A stretch of 64,000 nucleotides of DNA, taken from positions 19,227,913-19,291,912 of the forward strand of contig CM068547.1 in the NCBI GenBank assembly GCA_035048495.1. The letters are read 5' to 3'. This document shows positions 35,167-49,147 of the stretch, piece by piece; positions within the stretch are counted from its first letter, which is position 1, and each line of letters starts with the position of its first letter. Below the pieces are notes generated by a model. That model was not told where the DNA came from. It worked only from the letters and a program-made list of their open reading frames with translations, and made no database searches. Made by a program: the position numbers and the translations under genes. Source of the stretch: Euptelea pleiosperma (taxonomy: Eukaryota > Streptophyta > Magnoliopsida > Ranunculales > Eupteleaceae).

Positions 35167-36936
35167 GTGACTTTTTCGCAACCGGACCTCATAATTAGAC
35201 TCAAACTCTTCCATTACTATTGTTTCAACAGATTTGAAGTGTTGGAACAGTATTTGGGACAGTCGAAACAAGTTTGCTCAATCCGTACATCAACTTCTCA
35301 AATTGGACTCAGTTTCACTGTTGCATTCCGAAGCCTATAACTTGTGACTTTTTCGCAACCGGACCTCATAATTAGACTCATACTCTTCCATTACTATTGT
35401 TTCAACATATTTGAAGAGTTGGAACAAGATTCGGAATAGTCGAAACAAGTTAGCTCCATCCGTTCGTCAACGTCTCAAATTGGACTCAGTTTCTGTGTTA
35501 CATTCCGAAGCCTATAACTTGTGACTATTTCGCAACCGGACCTAATAATTAGACTCAAACTCTTCCATTACTATTGTTTCAACAGATTTGAAGTGTTGGA
35601 ACAATATTTGGGACAGTCGAAACAAGTTTGCTCCATCCGTACATCAACTTCTCAAATTGGACTCAGTTTCACTGTTGCATTCCGAAGCCTATAACTTGTG
35701 ACTTTTTCGCAACCGGACCTCGTGATTGGACTCAAACTCTTCTATTACTATTGTTTCAACAGATTTGAAGTGTTGGAACAGTATTTGGGACAGTCGAAAC
35801 AAGTTTGCTCAATCCGTACATCAACTTCTCAAATTGGACTCAGTTTGTGTGTTGCATTCCGAAGCCAATAACTTGTGACTTTTTCGCAACCGGACCTCGT
35901 AATTGGACTCAAACTCTTGTATTACTATTGTTTCAACACATTTGATGTGTTGGAACAAGATTCGGGACGGTCAAAACAAGTTAGCTCCATCCGTACGTCA
36001 ACGTCTCAAATTGGACTCAGTTTCTGTGTTACATTCCGAAGCCTATAACTTGTGACTATTTCGCAACCGGACCTAATAATTAGACTCAAACTCTTCCATT
36101 ACTATTGTTTCAACAGATTTGAAGTGTTGGAACAGTATTTGGGACAGTCGAAACAAGTTTGCTCAATCCGTACATCAACTTCTCAAATTGGACTCAGTTT
36201 CACTGTTGCATTCCGAAGCCTATAACTTGTGACTTTTTCGCAACCGGACCTCATAATTAGACTCATACTCTTCCATTACTATTGTTTCAACATATTTGAA
36301 GAGTTGGAACAAGATTCGGAATAGTCGAAACAAGTTAGCTCCATCCGTTCGTCAACGTCTCAAATTGGACTCAGTTTCTGTGTTACATTCCGAAGCCTAT
36401 AACTTGTGACTATTTCGCAACCGGACCTAATAATTAGACTCAAACTCTTCCATTACTATTGTTTCAACAGATTTGAAGTGTTGGAACAATATTTGGGACA
36501 GTCGAAACAAGTTTGCTCCATCCGTACATCAACTTCTCAAATTGGACTCAGTTTCACTGTTGCATTCCGAAGCCTATAACTTGTGACTTTTTCGCAACCG
36601 GACCTCGTGATTGGACTCAAACTCTTCTATTACTATTGTTTCAACAGATTTGAAGTGTTGGAACAAGATTCGGAACAGTCGAAACAAGTTAGCTACATTA
36701 GTGCGTCAACGACTCAAATTGGACACAGTTTGTGTGTTGCATTCCGAAGCCAATAACTTGTGACTTTTTCGCAACCGGACCTCGTAATTGGACTCAAACT
36801 CTTGTATTACTATTGTTTCAACACATTTGATGTCTTGGAACAAGATTCGGGACGGTCAAAACAAGTTAGCTCCATCCGTACGTCAACGTCTCAAATTGGA
36901 CTCAGTTTCTGTGTTGCATTCCGAAGCCTATAACTT
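35167..36936 (+). repeat. Five-monomer tandem duplication (2 x 885 bp)
   Basis: G-F-G-H-I at 35167-36051 is repeated at 36052-36936. Both G monomers that open the copies have GGAACAGTATTTGG and GCTCAATCCG. The H monomer of the first copy (35698-35874) carries this same tract in its middle, unlike H in the second copy, which suggests conversion. Confidence 0.8.
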
Positions 36937-37113
36937 GTGACTTTTTCGCAACCGGACCTCGAGATTGGACTCAAACTCTTCTATTACTATGGTTTCAACA
37001 CTTTTGAAGTGTTGAAACAAGATTCGGGACAGTCAAAACAAGTTAGCTCCATCCGTTCGTCAACGTCTAAAATTGGACTCAGTTTGTGTGTTACGTTTCG
37101 AACCCTATAACGT

Positions 37114-40100
37114 GTGACTTTTTCGCAACTGGAACTCGTAATTAGACTCGAATTGTTCCATTACTATTGTTTCAACACATTTGAAGTGTTGGAACAAGAT
37201 TCGGGACAGTCGAAACAAGATAGCTCCATCCGTTCGTCAACGTCTCAAATTGGACTCAGTTTGTGTGTTACATTCCGAAGCCTATTACTTGTGACTTTTT
37301 CGCAACCGGACCTCATAATTAGACTCAAACTCTTCCATTACTATTGTTTCAACAGATTTGAAGTGTTGGAACAAGATTCGGGACAGTCGAAACAAGTTAG
37401 GTCCATCCGTGCGTCAATGTCTTTAATTGGACTCAGTTTGTGTGTTACATTCCGAAGCCCATAACTTGTGACTTTTTCGCAACCGGACCTCCTAATTAGA
37501 CTCATACTCTTCCATTACTATTGTTTGACCATATTTGAAGTGTTGGAACAAGATTCGGGACAGTTGAAACAAGTTAGCTCCATCCGTTCGTCAACGTCTC
37601 AAATTGGACTCAGTTTCTATGTTACATTCTGAAGCCTATAACTTGTGACTTTTTCGCAATCGGACCTCGTAATTGGTCTCAAACTCTTCCATTACTATTG
37701 TTTCAACACATTTGAAGTGTTAGAACAAGATTCGTGATAGTCAAAAACCGTTTGCTCCATCCGTGCGTCAACGTCTCAAATTGGACACAGTTTGTGTGTT
37801 ATATTCCGAAGCCAATAACTTGTGACTTTTTCGCAACCGGACCTCGTAATTGGACTCAAACTCTTCCATTACTATTGTTTCAACACATTTGAAGTGTTAG
37901 AACAAGATTCGTGATAGTCGAAACAAGTTAGCTCCATCCGTGCGTCAACGTCTAAAATTGGACTCAGTTTGTGTGTTACATTCCGAAGCTTATAACTTGT
38001 GACTTTTTTGCAACCAGACCTCATAATTAGACCCAAACTCTTCCATTACTATTGTTTCAATAGATTTGAATTGTTGGAACAGTATTTGGGACAGTCAAAA
38101 TAACTTACCTCCATCCGTGCGTCGAAGTCTCAAATTGGACTTAGTTTGTGTGTTAGGTTCCTAAGCCTATAACTTGTGACTTTTTCGCAATCAGACCTCG
38201 TAATTTTACTCAAACTCTTCCATTATTATTGTTTCAACCCATTTGAAGTATTGGAACAAGATTCGGGACAGGCAAAACAAGTTAGCTACATTCGTGCGTC
38301 AACGTCTCAAATTGGACACAGTTTGTGTGTTACATTCCGAAGCCAATAACTTTTGACTTTTTCGCAACCGGACCTCGTGATTGGACTCAAACTCTTGTAT
38401 TACTATTGTTTCAACACATTTGATGTGTTGGAACAAGATTCGGGACGGTCAAAACAAGTTAGCTCCATCCGTACGTCAACGTCTCAAATTGGAATCAGTT
38501 TCTGTGTTGCATTCCGAAGCCTATAACTTGTGACTTTTTCGCAACCGGACCTCGTAATTGGACTCAAACTCTTCCATTACTATTGTTTCAACAGATTTGA
38601 AGTGTTGGAACAAGATTCGGGACAGTCGAAACAAGTTAGCTCCATCCGTGCGTCAATGTCTTTAATTGGACTCAATTTGTGTGTTACATTCCGAAGCCTA
38701 TAACTTGTGACTTTTTCGCAACCGGACCTCCTAATTAGACTCATACTCTTCCATTACTATTGTTTCAACATATTTGAAGTGTTGGAACAAGATTCGGGAT
38801 AGTTGAAACAAGTTAGCTCCATCCGTTCGTCAACGTCTCAAATTGGACTCAGTTTCTATGTTACATTCTGAAGCCTATAACTTGTGACTTTTTCGCAACC
38901 GGACCTCATAATTAGACTCAAACTCTTCCATTACTATTGTTTCAACAGATTTGAAGTGTTGGAACAATATTTGGGACAGTCGAAACAAGTTTGCTCCATC
39001 CGTACATCAACTTCTCAAATTGGACTCAGTTTCTCTGTTGCATTCCGAAGCCTATAACTTGTGACTTTTTCGCAACCGGACCTCGTGATTGGACTCAAAC
39101 TCTTCTATTACTATTGTTTCAACACATTTGAAGTGTTGAAACAAGATTCGGACAGTCAAAACAAGTTAGGTCCATCCGTTCGTCAACGTCTCAAATTGGA
39201 CTCAGTTTGGGTGTTACGTTCCGAACCCTATTACTTGTGACTTTTTCGCAACTGGAACTCGTAATTAGACTCGAATTCTTCCATTACCATTGTTTCAACA
39301 CATTTGAAGTGTTGGAACAAGCTTCGGGACAGTCGAAACAAGTTAGCTCCATCCGTTCGTCAACGTCTCAAATTGGACTCAGTTTGTGTGTTACATTCCG
39401 AAGCCTATAACATGTGACTTTTTTGCAACCGGACCTCCTGATTGGACTCAAACTCTTCTATTACTATTGTTTCAACACATTTGAAGTGTTGAAACAAGAT
39501 TCGGGACAGTCAAAACAAGTTAGGTCCATCCGTTCGTCAACGTCTCAAATTGGACTCAGTTTGTGTGTTACGTTCCGAACCCTATTACTTGTGACTTTTT
39601 CGCAACTGGAACTCGTAATTAGACTCGAATTCTTCCATTACTATTGTTTCAACACATTTGAAGTGTTGGAACAAGCTTCGGGACAGTCGAAACAAGTTAG
39701 CTCCATCCGTTCGTAAACGTCTCAAATTGGACTCAGTTTGTGTGTTACATTCCGAAGCCTATAACTTGTGACTTTTGTGCAACCGGACCTCATAATTAGA
39801 ATCATACTCTTCCATTACTATTGTTTCAACATATTTGAAGAGTTGGAACAAGATTCGGAACAGTCGAAACAAGTTAGCTCCATCCGTTCGTCAACGTCTC
39901 AAATTGGACTCAGTTTCTGTGTTACATTCCGAAGCCTATAACTTGTGACTTTTTCCCAGCCGGACCTCATAATTAGACTCAAACTCTTCCATTACTATTG
40001 TTTCAACAGATTTGAAGTGTTGAAACAGGATTCGGGACAGTCAAAACAAGTTAGCTCCATCCGTTCATCAACGTCTAAAATTGGACTCAGTTTGTGTGTT

Positions 40101-40298
40101 CCGTTCCGAACCCTATAACTTGTGACTTTTTCGCAACTGGAACTCGTAATTAGACTCGAATTCTTCCATTACTATTGTTTCAACACATTTGAAGTGTTGG
40201 AACAAGCTTCGGGACAGTTGAAACAAGTTAGCTCCATCCGTTCGTCAACGTCTCAAATTGGACTCAGTTTGTGTGTTACATTCCGAAGCCTATAACTT
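37114..40298 (+). repeat. 31-monomer shifted duplication, second copy
   Basis: Partner of 31629-34813. It differs in part by TTTGCAACCAG in B, TTACCATTG at about 39287 and TATAACATGTGAC at 39406, which changes the usual GTGAC junction word. Confidence 0.8.
37645..38529 (+). repeat. K-A-B-C-I block, copy 5
   Basis: 31 monomers after copy 4. From this copy on, B opens with GTGACTTTTTTGCAACCAG and ends GTTAGGTTCC, and I has TTGGAATCAG, until copy 9 reverts in part. Confidence 0.85.
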
Positions 40299-41714
40299 GT
40301 GACTTTTTCGCAACCGGACCTCGTGATTGGACTCAAACTCTTCTATTACTATTATTTCAACACATTTGAAGTGTTGAAACAAGATTCGGGACAGTCAAAA
40401 CAAGTTAGGTCCATCCGTTCGTCAACGTCTGAAATTGGACTCAGTTTGTGTGTTACGTTCCGAACCCTATTACTTGTGACTTTTTCGCAACTGGAACTCG
40501 TAATTAGACTCGAATTCTTCCATTACTATTGTTTCAACACATTTGAAGTGTTGGAACAAGCTTCGGGACAGTCGAAAAAAGTTAGCTCCATCCGTTCGTC
40601 AACGTCTCAAATTGGACTCAGTTTGTGTGTTACATTCCGAAGCCTATAACTTGTGACTTTTTCGCAACCGGACCTCATAATTAGACTCATACTCTTCCAT
40701 TACTATTGTTTCAACATATTTGAAGAGTTGGAACAAGATTCGGAATAGTCGAAACAAGTTAGCTCCATCCGTTCGTCAACGTCTCAAATTGGACTCAGTT
40801 TCTGTGTTACATTCCGAAGCCTATAACTTGTGACTATTTCGCAACCGGACCTAATAATTAGACTCAAACTCTTCCATTACTATTGTTTCAACAGATTTGA
40901 AGTGTTGGAACAATATTTGGGACAGTTGAAACAAGTTTGCTCCATCCGTACATCAACTTCTCAAATTGGACTCAGTTTCACTGTTGCATTCCGAAGCCTA
41001 TAACTTGTGACTTTTTCGCAACCGGACCTCGTGATTGGACTCAAACTCTTCTATTACTATTGTTTCAACAGATTTGAAGTGTTGGAACAAGATTCGGAAC
41101 AGTCGAAACAAGTTAGCTACATTAGTGCGTCAACGACTCAAATTGGACACAGTTTGTGTGTTGCATTCCGAAGCCAATAACTTGTGACTTTTTCGCAACC
41201 GGACCTCGTAATTGGACTCAAACTCTTGTATTACTATTGTTTCAACACATTTGATGTGTTGGAACAAGATTCGGGACGGTCAAAACAAGTTAGCTCCATC
41301 CGTACGTCAACGTCTCAAATTGGACTCAGTTTCTGTGTTGCATTCCGAAGCCTATAACTTGTGACTTTTTCGCAACCGGACCTCGAGATTGGACTCAAAC
41401 TCTTCTATTACTATGGTTTCAACACTTTTGAAGTGTTGAAACAAGATTCGGGACAGTCAAAACAAGTTAGCTCCATCCGTTCGTCAACGTCTAAAATTGG
41501 ACTCAGTTTGTGTGTTACGTTTCGAACCCTATAACGTGTGACTTTTTTGCAACTGGAACTCGTAATTAGACTCGAATTGTTCCATTACTATTGTTTCAAC
41601 ACATTTGAAGTGTTGGAACAAGATTCGGGACAGTCGAAACAAGATAGCTCCATCCGTTCGTCAACGTCTCAAATTGGACTCAGTTTGTGTGTTACATTCC
41701 GAAGCCTATTACTT
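39945..41714 (+). repeat. Ten-monomer block shared with 45608-47377
   Basis: Repeated at 45608-47377 with a shift of 5,663 bp (32 monomers). Both share GTCTGAAATTGG, ACTATGGTTTCAACACTTTTG, CGAGATTGG, TTTCACTG and CGTTTCGAACCC. Upstream of 39591 the matching shift is 6,017 bp; the 354-bp difference is one N-E dimer missing from the later copy. Confidence 0.8.
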
Positions 41715-42422
41715 GTGACTTTTTCGCAACCGGACCTCCTGATTGGACTCAAACTCTTCTATTACTATTGTTTCAACACATTTGAAGTGTTGAAACAAGA
41801 TTCGGGACAGTCAAAACAAGTTAGGTCCATCCGTTCGTCAACGTCTCAAATTGGACTCAGTTTGTGTGTTACGTTCCGAACCCTATTACTTGTGACTTTT
41901 TCGCAACTGGAACTCGTAATTAGACTCGAATTCTTCCATTACTATTGTTTCAACACATTTGAAGTGTTGGAACAAGCTTCGGGACAGTCGAAACAAGTTA
42001 GCTCCATCCGTTCGTCAACGTCTCAAATTGGACTCAGTTTGTGTGTTACATTCCGAAGCCTATAACTTGTGACTTTTTTGCAACCGGACCTCCTGATTGG
42101 ACTCAAACTCTTCTATTACTATTGTTTCAACACATTTGAAGTGTTGAAACAAGATTCGGGACAGTCAAAACAAGTTAGGTCCATCCGTTCGTCAACGTCT
42201 CAAATTGGACTCAGTTTGTGTGTTACGTTCCGAACCCTATTACTTGTGACTTTTTCGCAACTGGAACTCGTAATTAGACTCGAATTCTTCCATTACTATT
42301 GTTTCAACACATTTGAAGTGTTGGAACGAGATTCGGGACAGTCGAAACAAGTTAGCTCCATCCGTTCGTAAACGTCTCAAATTGGACTCAGTTTGTGTGT
42401 TACATTCCGAAGCCTATAACTT
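41715..42422 (+). repeat. Two tandem N-E dimers
   Basis: N (CTCCTGATTGG, GTTGAAAC) and E (AACTGGAACTCG) at 41715-42068 are repeated at 42069-42422. The second E has GGAACGAGATTC in place of GGAACAAGCTTC, a variant otherwise seen in J monomers, and ends CGTTCGTAAACG, a marker of the last dimer in each run. Confidence 0.8.
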
Positions 42423-42776
42423 GTGACTTTTGTGCAACCGGACCACATAATTAGACTCATACTCTTCCATTACTATTGTTTCAACATATTTGAAGAGTTG
42501 GAACAAGATTCGGAATAGTCGAAACAAGTTAGCTCCATCCGTTCGTCAACGTCTCAAATTGGACTCAGTTTCTGTGTTACATTCCGAAGCCTATAACTTG
42601 TGACTATTTCGCAACCGGACCTAATAATTAGACTCAAACTCTTGCATTACTATTGTTTCAACAGATTTGAAGTGTTGGAACAATATTTGGGACAGTCGAA
42701 ACAAGTTTGCTCCATCCGTACATCAACTTCTCAAATTGGACTCAGTTTCTCTGTCGCATTCCGAAGCCTATAACTT

Positions 42777-45430
42777 GTGACTTTTTCGCAACCGGACCTC
42801 GTGATTGGACTCAAACTCTTCTATTACTATTGTTTCAACAGATTTGAAGTGTTGGAACAAGATTCGGAACAGTCGAAACAAGTTAGCTACATTAGTGCGT
42901 CAACGTCTCAAATTGGACACAGTTTGTGTGTTGCATTCCGAAGCCAATAACTTGTGACTTTTTCGCAACCGGACCTCGTAATTGGACTCAAACTCTTGTA
43001 TTACTATTGTTTCAACACATTTGATGTGTTGGAACAAGATTCGGGACAGTCAAAACAAGTTAGCTCCATCCGTACGTCAACGTCTCAAATTGGACTCAGT
43101 TTCTGTGTTGCATTCCGAAGCCTATAACTTGTGACTTTTTCGCAACCGGACCTCGTGATTGGACTCAAACTCTTCTATTACTATTGTTTCAACACATTTG
43201 AAGTGTTGAAACATGATTCGGGACAGTCAAAACAAGTTAGCTCCATCCGTTCGTCAACGTCTCAAATTGGACTCAGTTTGTGTGTTACATTCCGAAGCCT
43301 ATTACTTGTGACTTTTTCGCAACCGGACCTCATAATTAGACTCAAACTCTTCCATTACTATTGTTTCAACAGATTTGAAGTGTTGGAACGAGATTCGGGA
43401 CAGTCGAAACAAGTTAGGTCCATCCGTGCGTCAATGTCTTTAATTGGACTCAGTTTGTGTGTTACATTCCGAAGCCCATAACTTGTGACTTTTTCGCAAC
43501 CGGACCTCCTAATTAGACTCATACTCTTCCATTACTATTGTTTGACCATATTTGAAGTGTTGGAACAAGATTCGGGACAGTTGAAACAAGTTAGCTCCAT
43601 CCGTTCGTCAACGTCTCAAATTGGACTCAGTTTCTATGTTACATTCTGAAGCCTATAACTTGTGACTTTTTCGCAATCGGACCTCGTAATTGGTCTCAAA
43701 CTCTTCCATTACTATTGTTTCAACACATTTGAAGTGTTAGAACAAGATTCGTGATAGTCAAAAACCATTTGCTCCATCCGTGCGTCAACGTCTCAAATTG
43801 GACACAGTTTGTGTGTTATATTCCGAAGCCAATAACTTGTGACTTTTTCGCAACCGGACCTCGTAATTGGACTCAAACTCTTCCATTACTATTGTTTCAA
43901 CACATTTGAAGTGTTAGAACAAGATTCGTGATAGTCGAAACAAGTTAGCTCCATCCGTGCGTCAACGTCTAAAATTGGACTTAGTTTGTGTGTTACATTC
44001 CGAAGCTTATAACTTGTGACTTTTTTGCAACCAGACCTCATAATTAGACCCAAACTCTTCCATTACTATTGTTTCAATAGATTTGAATTGTTGGAACAGT
44101 ATTTGGGACAGTCAAAATAACTTACCTCCATCCGTGCGTCGAAGTCTCAAATTGGACTTAGTTTGTGTGTTAGGTTCCTAAGCCTATAACTTGTGACTTT
44201 TTCGCAATCAGACCTCGTAATTTTACTCAAACTCTTCCATTATTATTGTTTCAAGCCATTTGAAGTATTGGAACAAGATTCGGGACAGGCAAAACAAGTT
44301 AGCTACATTCGTGCGTCAACGTCTCAAATTGGACACAGTTTGTGTGTTACATTCCGAAGCCAATAACTTTTGACTTTTTCGCAACCGGACCTCGTGATTG
44401 GACTCAAACTCTTGTATTACTATTGTTTCAACACATTTGATGTGTTGGAACAAGATTCGGGACGGTCAAAACAAGTTAGCTCCATCCGTACGTCAACGTC
44501 TCAAATTGGAATCAGTTTCTGTGTTGCATTCCGAAGCCTATAACTTGTGACTTTTTCGCAACCGGACCTCGTAATTGGACTCAAACTCTTCCATTACTAT
44601 TGTTTCAACAGATTTGAAGTGTTGGAACAAGATTCGGGACAGTCGAAACAAGTTAGCTCCATCCGTGCGTCAATGTCTTTAATTGGACTCAATTTGTGTG
44701 TTACATTCCGAAGCCTATAACTTGTGACTTTTTCGCAACCGGACCTCCTAATTAGACTCATACTCTTCCATTACTATTGTTTCAACATATTTGAAGTGTT
44801 GGAACAAGATTCGGGATAGTTGAAACAAGTTAGCTCCATCCGTTCGTCAACGTCTCAAATTGGACTCAGTTTCTATGTTACATTCTGAAGCCTATAACTT
44901 GTGACTTTTTCGCAACCGGACCTCATAATTAGACTCAAACTCTTCCATTACTATTGTTTCAACAGATTTGAAGTGTTGGAACAATATTTGGGACAGTCGA
45001 AACAAGTTTGCTCCATCCGTACATCAACTTCTCAAATTGGACTCAGTTTCTCTGTTGCATTCCGAAGCCTATAACTTGTGACTTTTTCGCAACCGGACCT
45101 CGTGATTGGACTCAAACTCTTCTATTACTATTGTTTCAACACATTTGAAGTGTTGAAACAAGATTCGGACAGTCAAAACAAGTTAGGTCCATCCGTTCGT
45201 CAACGTCTCAAATTGGACTCAGTTTGGGTGTTACGTTCCGAACCCTATTACTTGTGACTTTTTCGCAACTGGAACTCGTAATTAGACTCGAATTCTTCCA
45301 TTACCATTGTTTCAACACATTTGAAGTGTTGGAACAAGCTTCGGGACAGTCGAAACAAGTTAGCTCCATCCGTTCGTCAACGTCTCAAATTGGAATCAGT
45401 TTGTGTGTTACATTCCGAAGCCTATAACTT
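42777..45430 (+). repeat. 19-monomer unit, first of three related copies
   Basis: H-I-D-J-M-K-A-B-C-I-L-M-G-D-E. Related copies start at 49148 (shift 6,371) and 52510 (shift 3,362 more). All three share the rare GGAACGAGATTC in J (43388, 49759, 53121). This copy lacks the N-E dimer after E and has a private AAACATGATTC. Confidence 0.8.
43662..44546 (+). repeat. K-A-B-C-I block, copy 6
   Basis: 34 monomers after copy 5. Private changes are CAAAAACCATTTG in K and TTTCAAGCC in C. Confidence 0.85.
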
Positions 45431-47731
45431 GTGACTTTTGTGCAACCGGACCTCATAATTAGACTCATACTCTTCCATTACTATTGTTTCAACATATTTG
45501 AAGAGTTGGAACAAGATTCGGAACAGTCGAAACAAGTTAGCTCCATCCGTTCGTCAACGTCTCAAATTGGACTCAGTTTCTGTGTTACATTCCGAAGCCT
45601 ATAACTTGTGACTTTTTCCCAACCGGACCTCATAATTAGACTCAAACTCTTCCATTACTATTGTTTCAACAGATTTGAAGTGTTGAAACAGGATTCGGGA
45701 CAGTCAAAACAAGTTAGCTCCATCCGTTCATCAACGTCTAAAATTGGACTCAGTTTGTGTGTTCCGTTCCGAACCCTATAACTTGTGACTTTTTCGCAAC
45801 TGGAACTCGTAATTAGACTCGAATTCTTCCATTACTATTGTTTCAACACATTTGAAGTGTTGGAACAAGCTTCGGGACAGTTGAAACAAGTTAGCTCCAT
45901 CCGTTCGTCAACGTCTCAAATTGGACTCAGTTTGTGTGTTACATTCCGAAGCCTATAACTTGTGACTTTTTCGCAACCGGACCTCGTGATTGGACTCAAA
46001 CTCTTCTATTACTATTATTTCAACACATTTGAAGTGTTGAAACAAGATTCGGGACAGTCAAAACAAGTTAGGTCCATCCGTTCGTCAACGTCTGAAATTG
46101 GACTCAGTTTGTGTGTTACGTTCCGAACCCTATTACTTGTGACTTTTTTGCAACTGGAACTCGTAATTAGACTCGAATTCTTCCATTACTATTGTTTCAA
46201 CACATTTGAAGTGTTGGAACAAGCTTCGGGACAGTCGAAACAAGTTAGCTCCATTCGTTCGTCAACGTCTCAAATTGGACTCAGTTTGTGTGTTACATTC
46301 CGAAGCCTATAACTTATGACTTTTTCGCAACCGGACCTCATAATTAGACTCATACTCTTCCATTACTATTGTTTCAACATATTTGAAGAGTTGGAACAAG
46401 ATTCGGAATAGTCGAAACAAGTTAGCTCCATCCGTTCGTCAACGTCTCAAATTGGACTCAGTTTCTGTGTTACATTCCGAAGCCTATAACTTGTGACTAT
46501 TTCGCAACCGGACCTAATAATTAGACTCAAACTCTTCCATTACTATTGTTTCAACAGATTTGAAGTGTTGGAACAATATTTGGGACAGTCGAAACAAGTT
46601 TGCTCCATCCGTACATCAACTTCTCAAATTGGACTCAGTTTCACTGTTGCATTCCGAAGCCTATAACTTGTGACTTCTTCGCAACCGGACCTCGTGATTG
46701 GACTCAAACTCTTCTATTACTATTGTTTAAACAGATTTGAAGTGTTGGAACAAGATTCGGAACAGTCGAAACAAGTTAGCTACATTAGTGCGTCAACGAC
46801 TCAAATTGGACACAGTTTGTGTGTTGCATTCCGAAGCCAATAAATTGTGACTTTTTCGCAACCGGACCTCGTAATTGGACTCAAACTCTTGTATTACTAT
46901 TGTTTCAACACATTTGATGTGTTGGAACAAGATTCGGGACGGTCAAAACAAGTTAGCTCTATCCGTACGTCAACGTCTCAAATTGGACTCAGTTTCTGTG
47001 TTGCATTCCGAAGCCTATAACTTGTGACTTTCTCGCAACCGGACCTCGAGATTGGACTCAAACTCTTCTATTACTATGGTTTCAACACTTTTGAAGTGTT
47101 GAAACAAGATTCGGGACAGTCAAAACAAGTTAGCTCCATCCGTTCGTCAACGTCTAAAATTGGACTCAGTTTGTGTGTTACGTTTCGAACCCTATAACGT
47201 GTGACTTTTTCGCAACTGGAACTCGTAATTAGACTCGAATTGTTCCATTACTATTGTTTCAACACATTTGAAGTGTTGGAACAAGATTCGGGACAGTCGA
47301 AACAAGATAGCTCCATCCGTTCGTCAACGTCTCAAATTGGACTCAGTTTGTGTGTTACATTCCGAAGCCTATTACTTGTGACTTTTTCGCAACCGGACCT
47401 CATAATTAGACTCAAACTCTTCCATTACTATTGTTTCAACAGATTTGAAGTGTTGGAACAAGATTCGGGACAGTCGAAACAAGTTAGGTCCATCCGTGAT
47501 TCAATGTCTTTAATTGGAATCAGTTTGTGTGTCACATTCCGAAGCCCATAACTTGTGACTTTTTCGCAACCGGACCTCCTAATTAGACTCATACTCTTCC
47601 ACTACTATTGTTTGACCATATTTGAAGTGTTGGACCAAGATTCGGGACAGTTGAAACAAGTTAGCTCCATCCGTTCGTCAACGTCTCAAATTGGACTCAG
47701 TTTCTATGTTACATTCTGAAGCCTATAACTT

Positions 47732-48616
47732 GTGACTTTTTCGCAATCGGACCTCGTAATTGGTCTCAAACTCTTCCATTACTATTGTTTCAACACATTT
47801 GAAGTGTTAGAACAAGATTCGTGATAGTCAAAAACCGTTTGCTCCATCTGTGCGTCAACGTCTCAAATTGGACACAGTTTGTGTGTTATATTCCGAAGCC
47901 AATAACTTGTGACTTTTTCGCAACCAGACCTCGTAATTGGACTCAAACTCTTCCATTACTTTTGTTTCAACACATTTGAAGTGTTAGAACAAGATTCGTG
48001 ATAGTCGAAACAAGTTAGCTCCATCCGTGCGTCAACATCTAAAATTGGACTCAGTTTGTGTGTTACATTCCGAAGCTTATAACTTGTGACTTTTTTGCAA
48101 CCAGACCTCATAATTAGACCCAAACTCTTCCATTACTATTGTTTCAATAGATTTGAATTGTTGGAACAGTATTTGGGACAGTCAAAATAACTTACCTCCA
48201 TCCGTGCGTCGAAGTCTCAAATTGGACTTCGTTTGTGTGTTAGGTTCCTAAGCCTATAACTTGTGACTTTTTCGCAATCAGACCTCGTAATTTTACTCAA
48301 ACTCTTCCATTATTATTGTTTCAACCCATTTGAAGTATTGGAACAAGATTCGGGACAGGCAAAACAAGTTAGCTACATTCGTGCGTCAACGTCTCAAATT
48401 GGACACAGTTTGTGTGTTACATTCCGAAGCCAATAACTTTTGACTTTTTCGCAACCGGACCTCGTGATTGGACTCAAACTCTTGTATTACTATTGTTTCA
48501 ACACATTTGATGTGTTGGAACAAGATTCGGGACGGTCAAAACAAGTTAGCTCCATCCGTACGTCAACGTCTCAAATTGGAATCAGTTTCTGTTTTGCATT
48601 CCGAAGCCTATAACTT
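47732..48616 (+). repeat. K-A-B-C-I block, copy 7
   Basis: 23 monomers after copy 6. It carries several private changes (CCATCTGTG, TTACTTTTG, CAACATCTAAAA, GGACTTCG, CTGTTTTGC) and is the most diverged copy in the right arm. Confidence 0.85.
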
Positions 48617-49147
48617 GTGACTTTTTCGCAACCGGACCTCGTAATTGGACTCAAACTCTTCCATTACTATTGTTTCAACAGATTTGAAGTGTTGGAACAA
48701 GATTCGGGACAGTCGAAACAAGTTAGCTCCATCCGTGCGTCAATGTCTTTAATTGGACTCAATTTGTGTGTTACATTCCGAAGCCTATAACTTGTGACTT
48801 TTTCGCAACCGGACCTCCTAATTAGACTCATACTCTTCCATTACTATTGTTTCAACATATTTGAAGTGTTGGAACAAGATTCGGGATAGTTGAAACAAGT
48901 TAGCTCCATCCGTTCGTCAACGTCTCAAATTGGACTCAGTTTCTATGTTACATTCTGAAGCCTATAACTTGTGACTTTTTCGCAATCGGACCTCATAATT
49001 AGACTCAAACTCTTCCATTACTATTGTTTCAACAGATTTGAAGTGTTGGAACAATATTTGGGATAGTCGAAACAAGTTTGCTCCATCCGTACATCAACTT
49101 CTCAAATTGGACTCAGTTTCTCTGTTGCATTCCGAAGCCTATAACTT

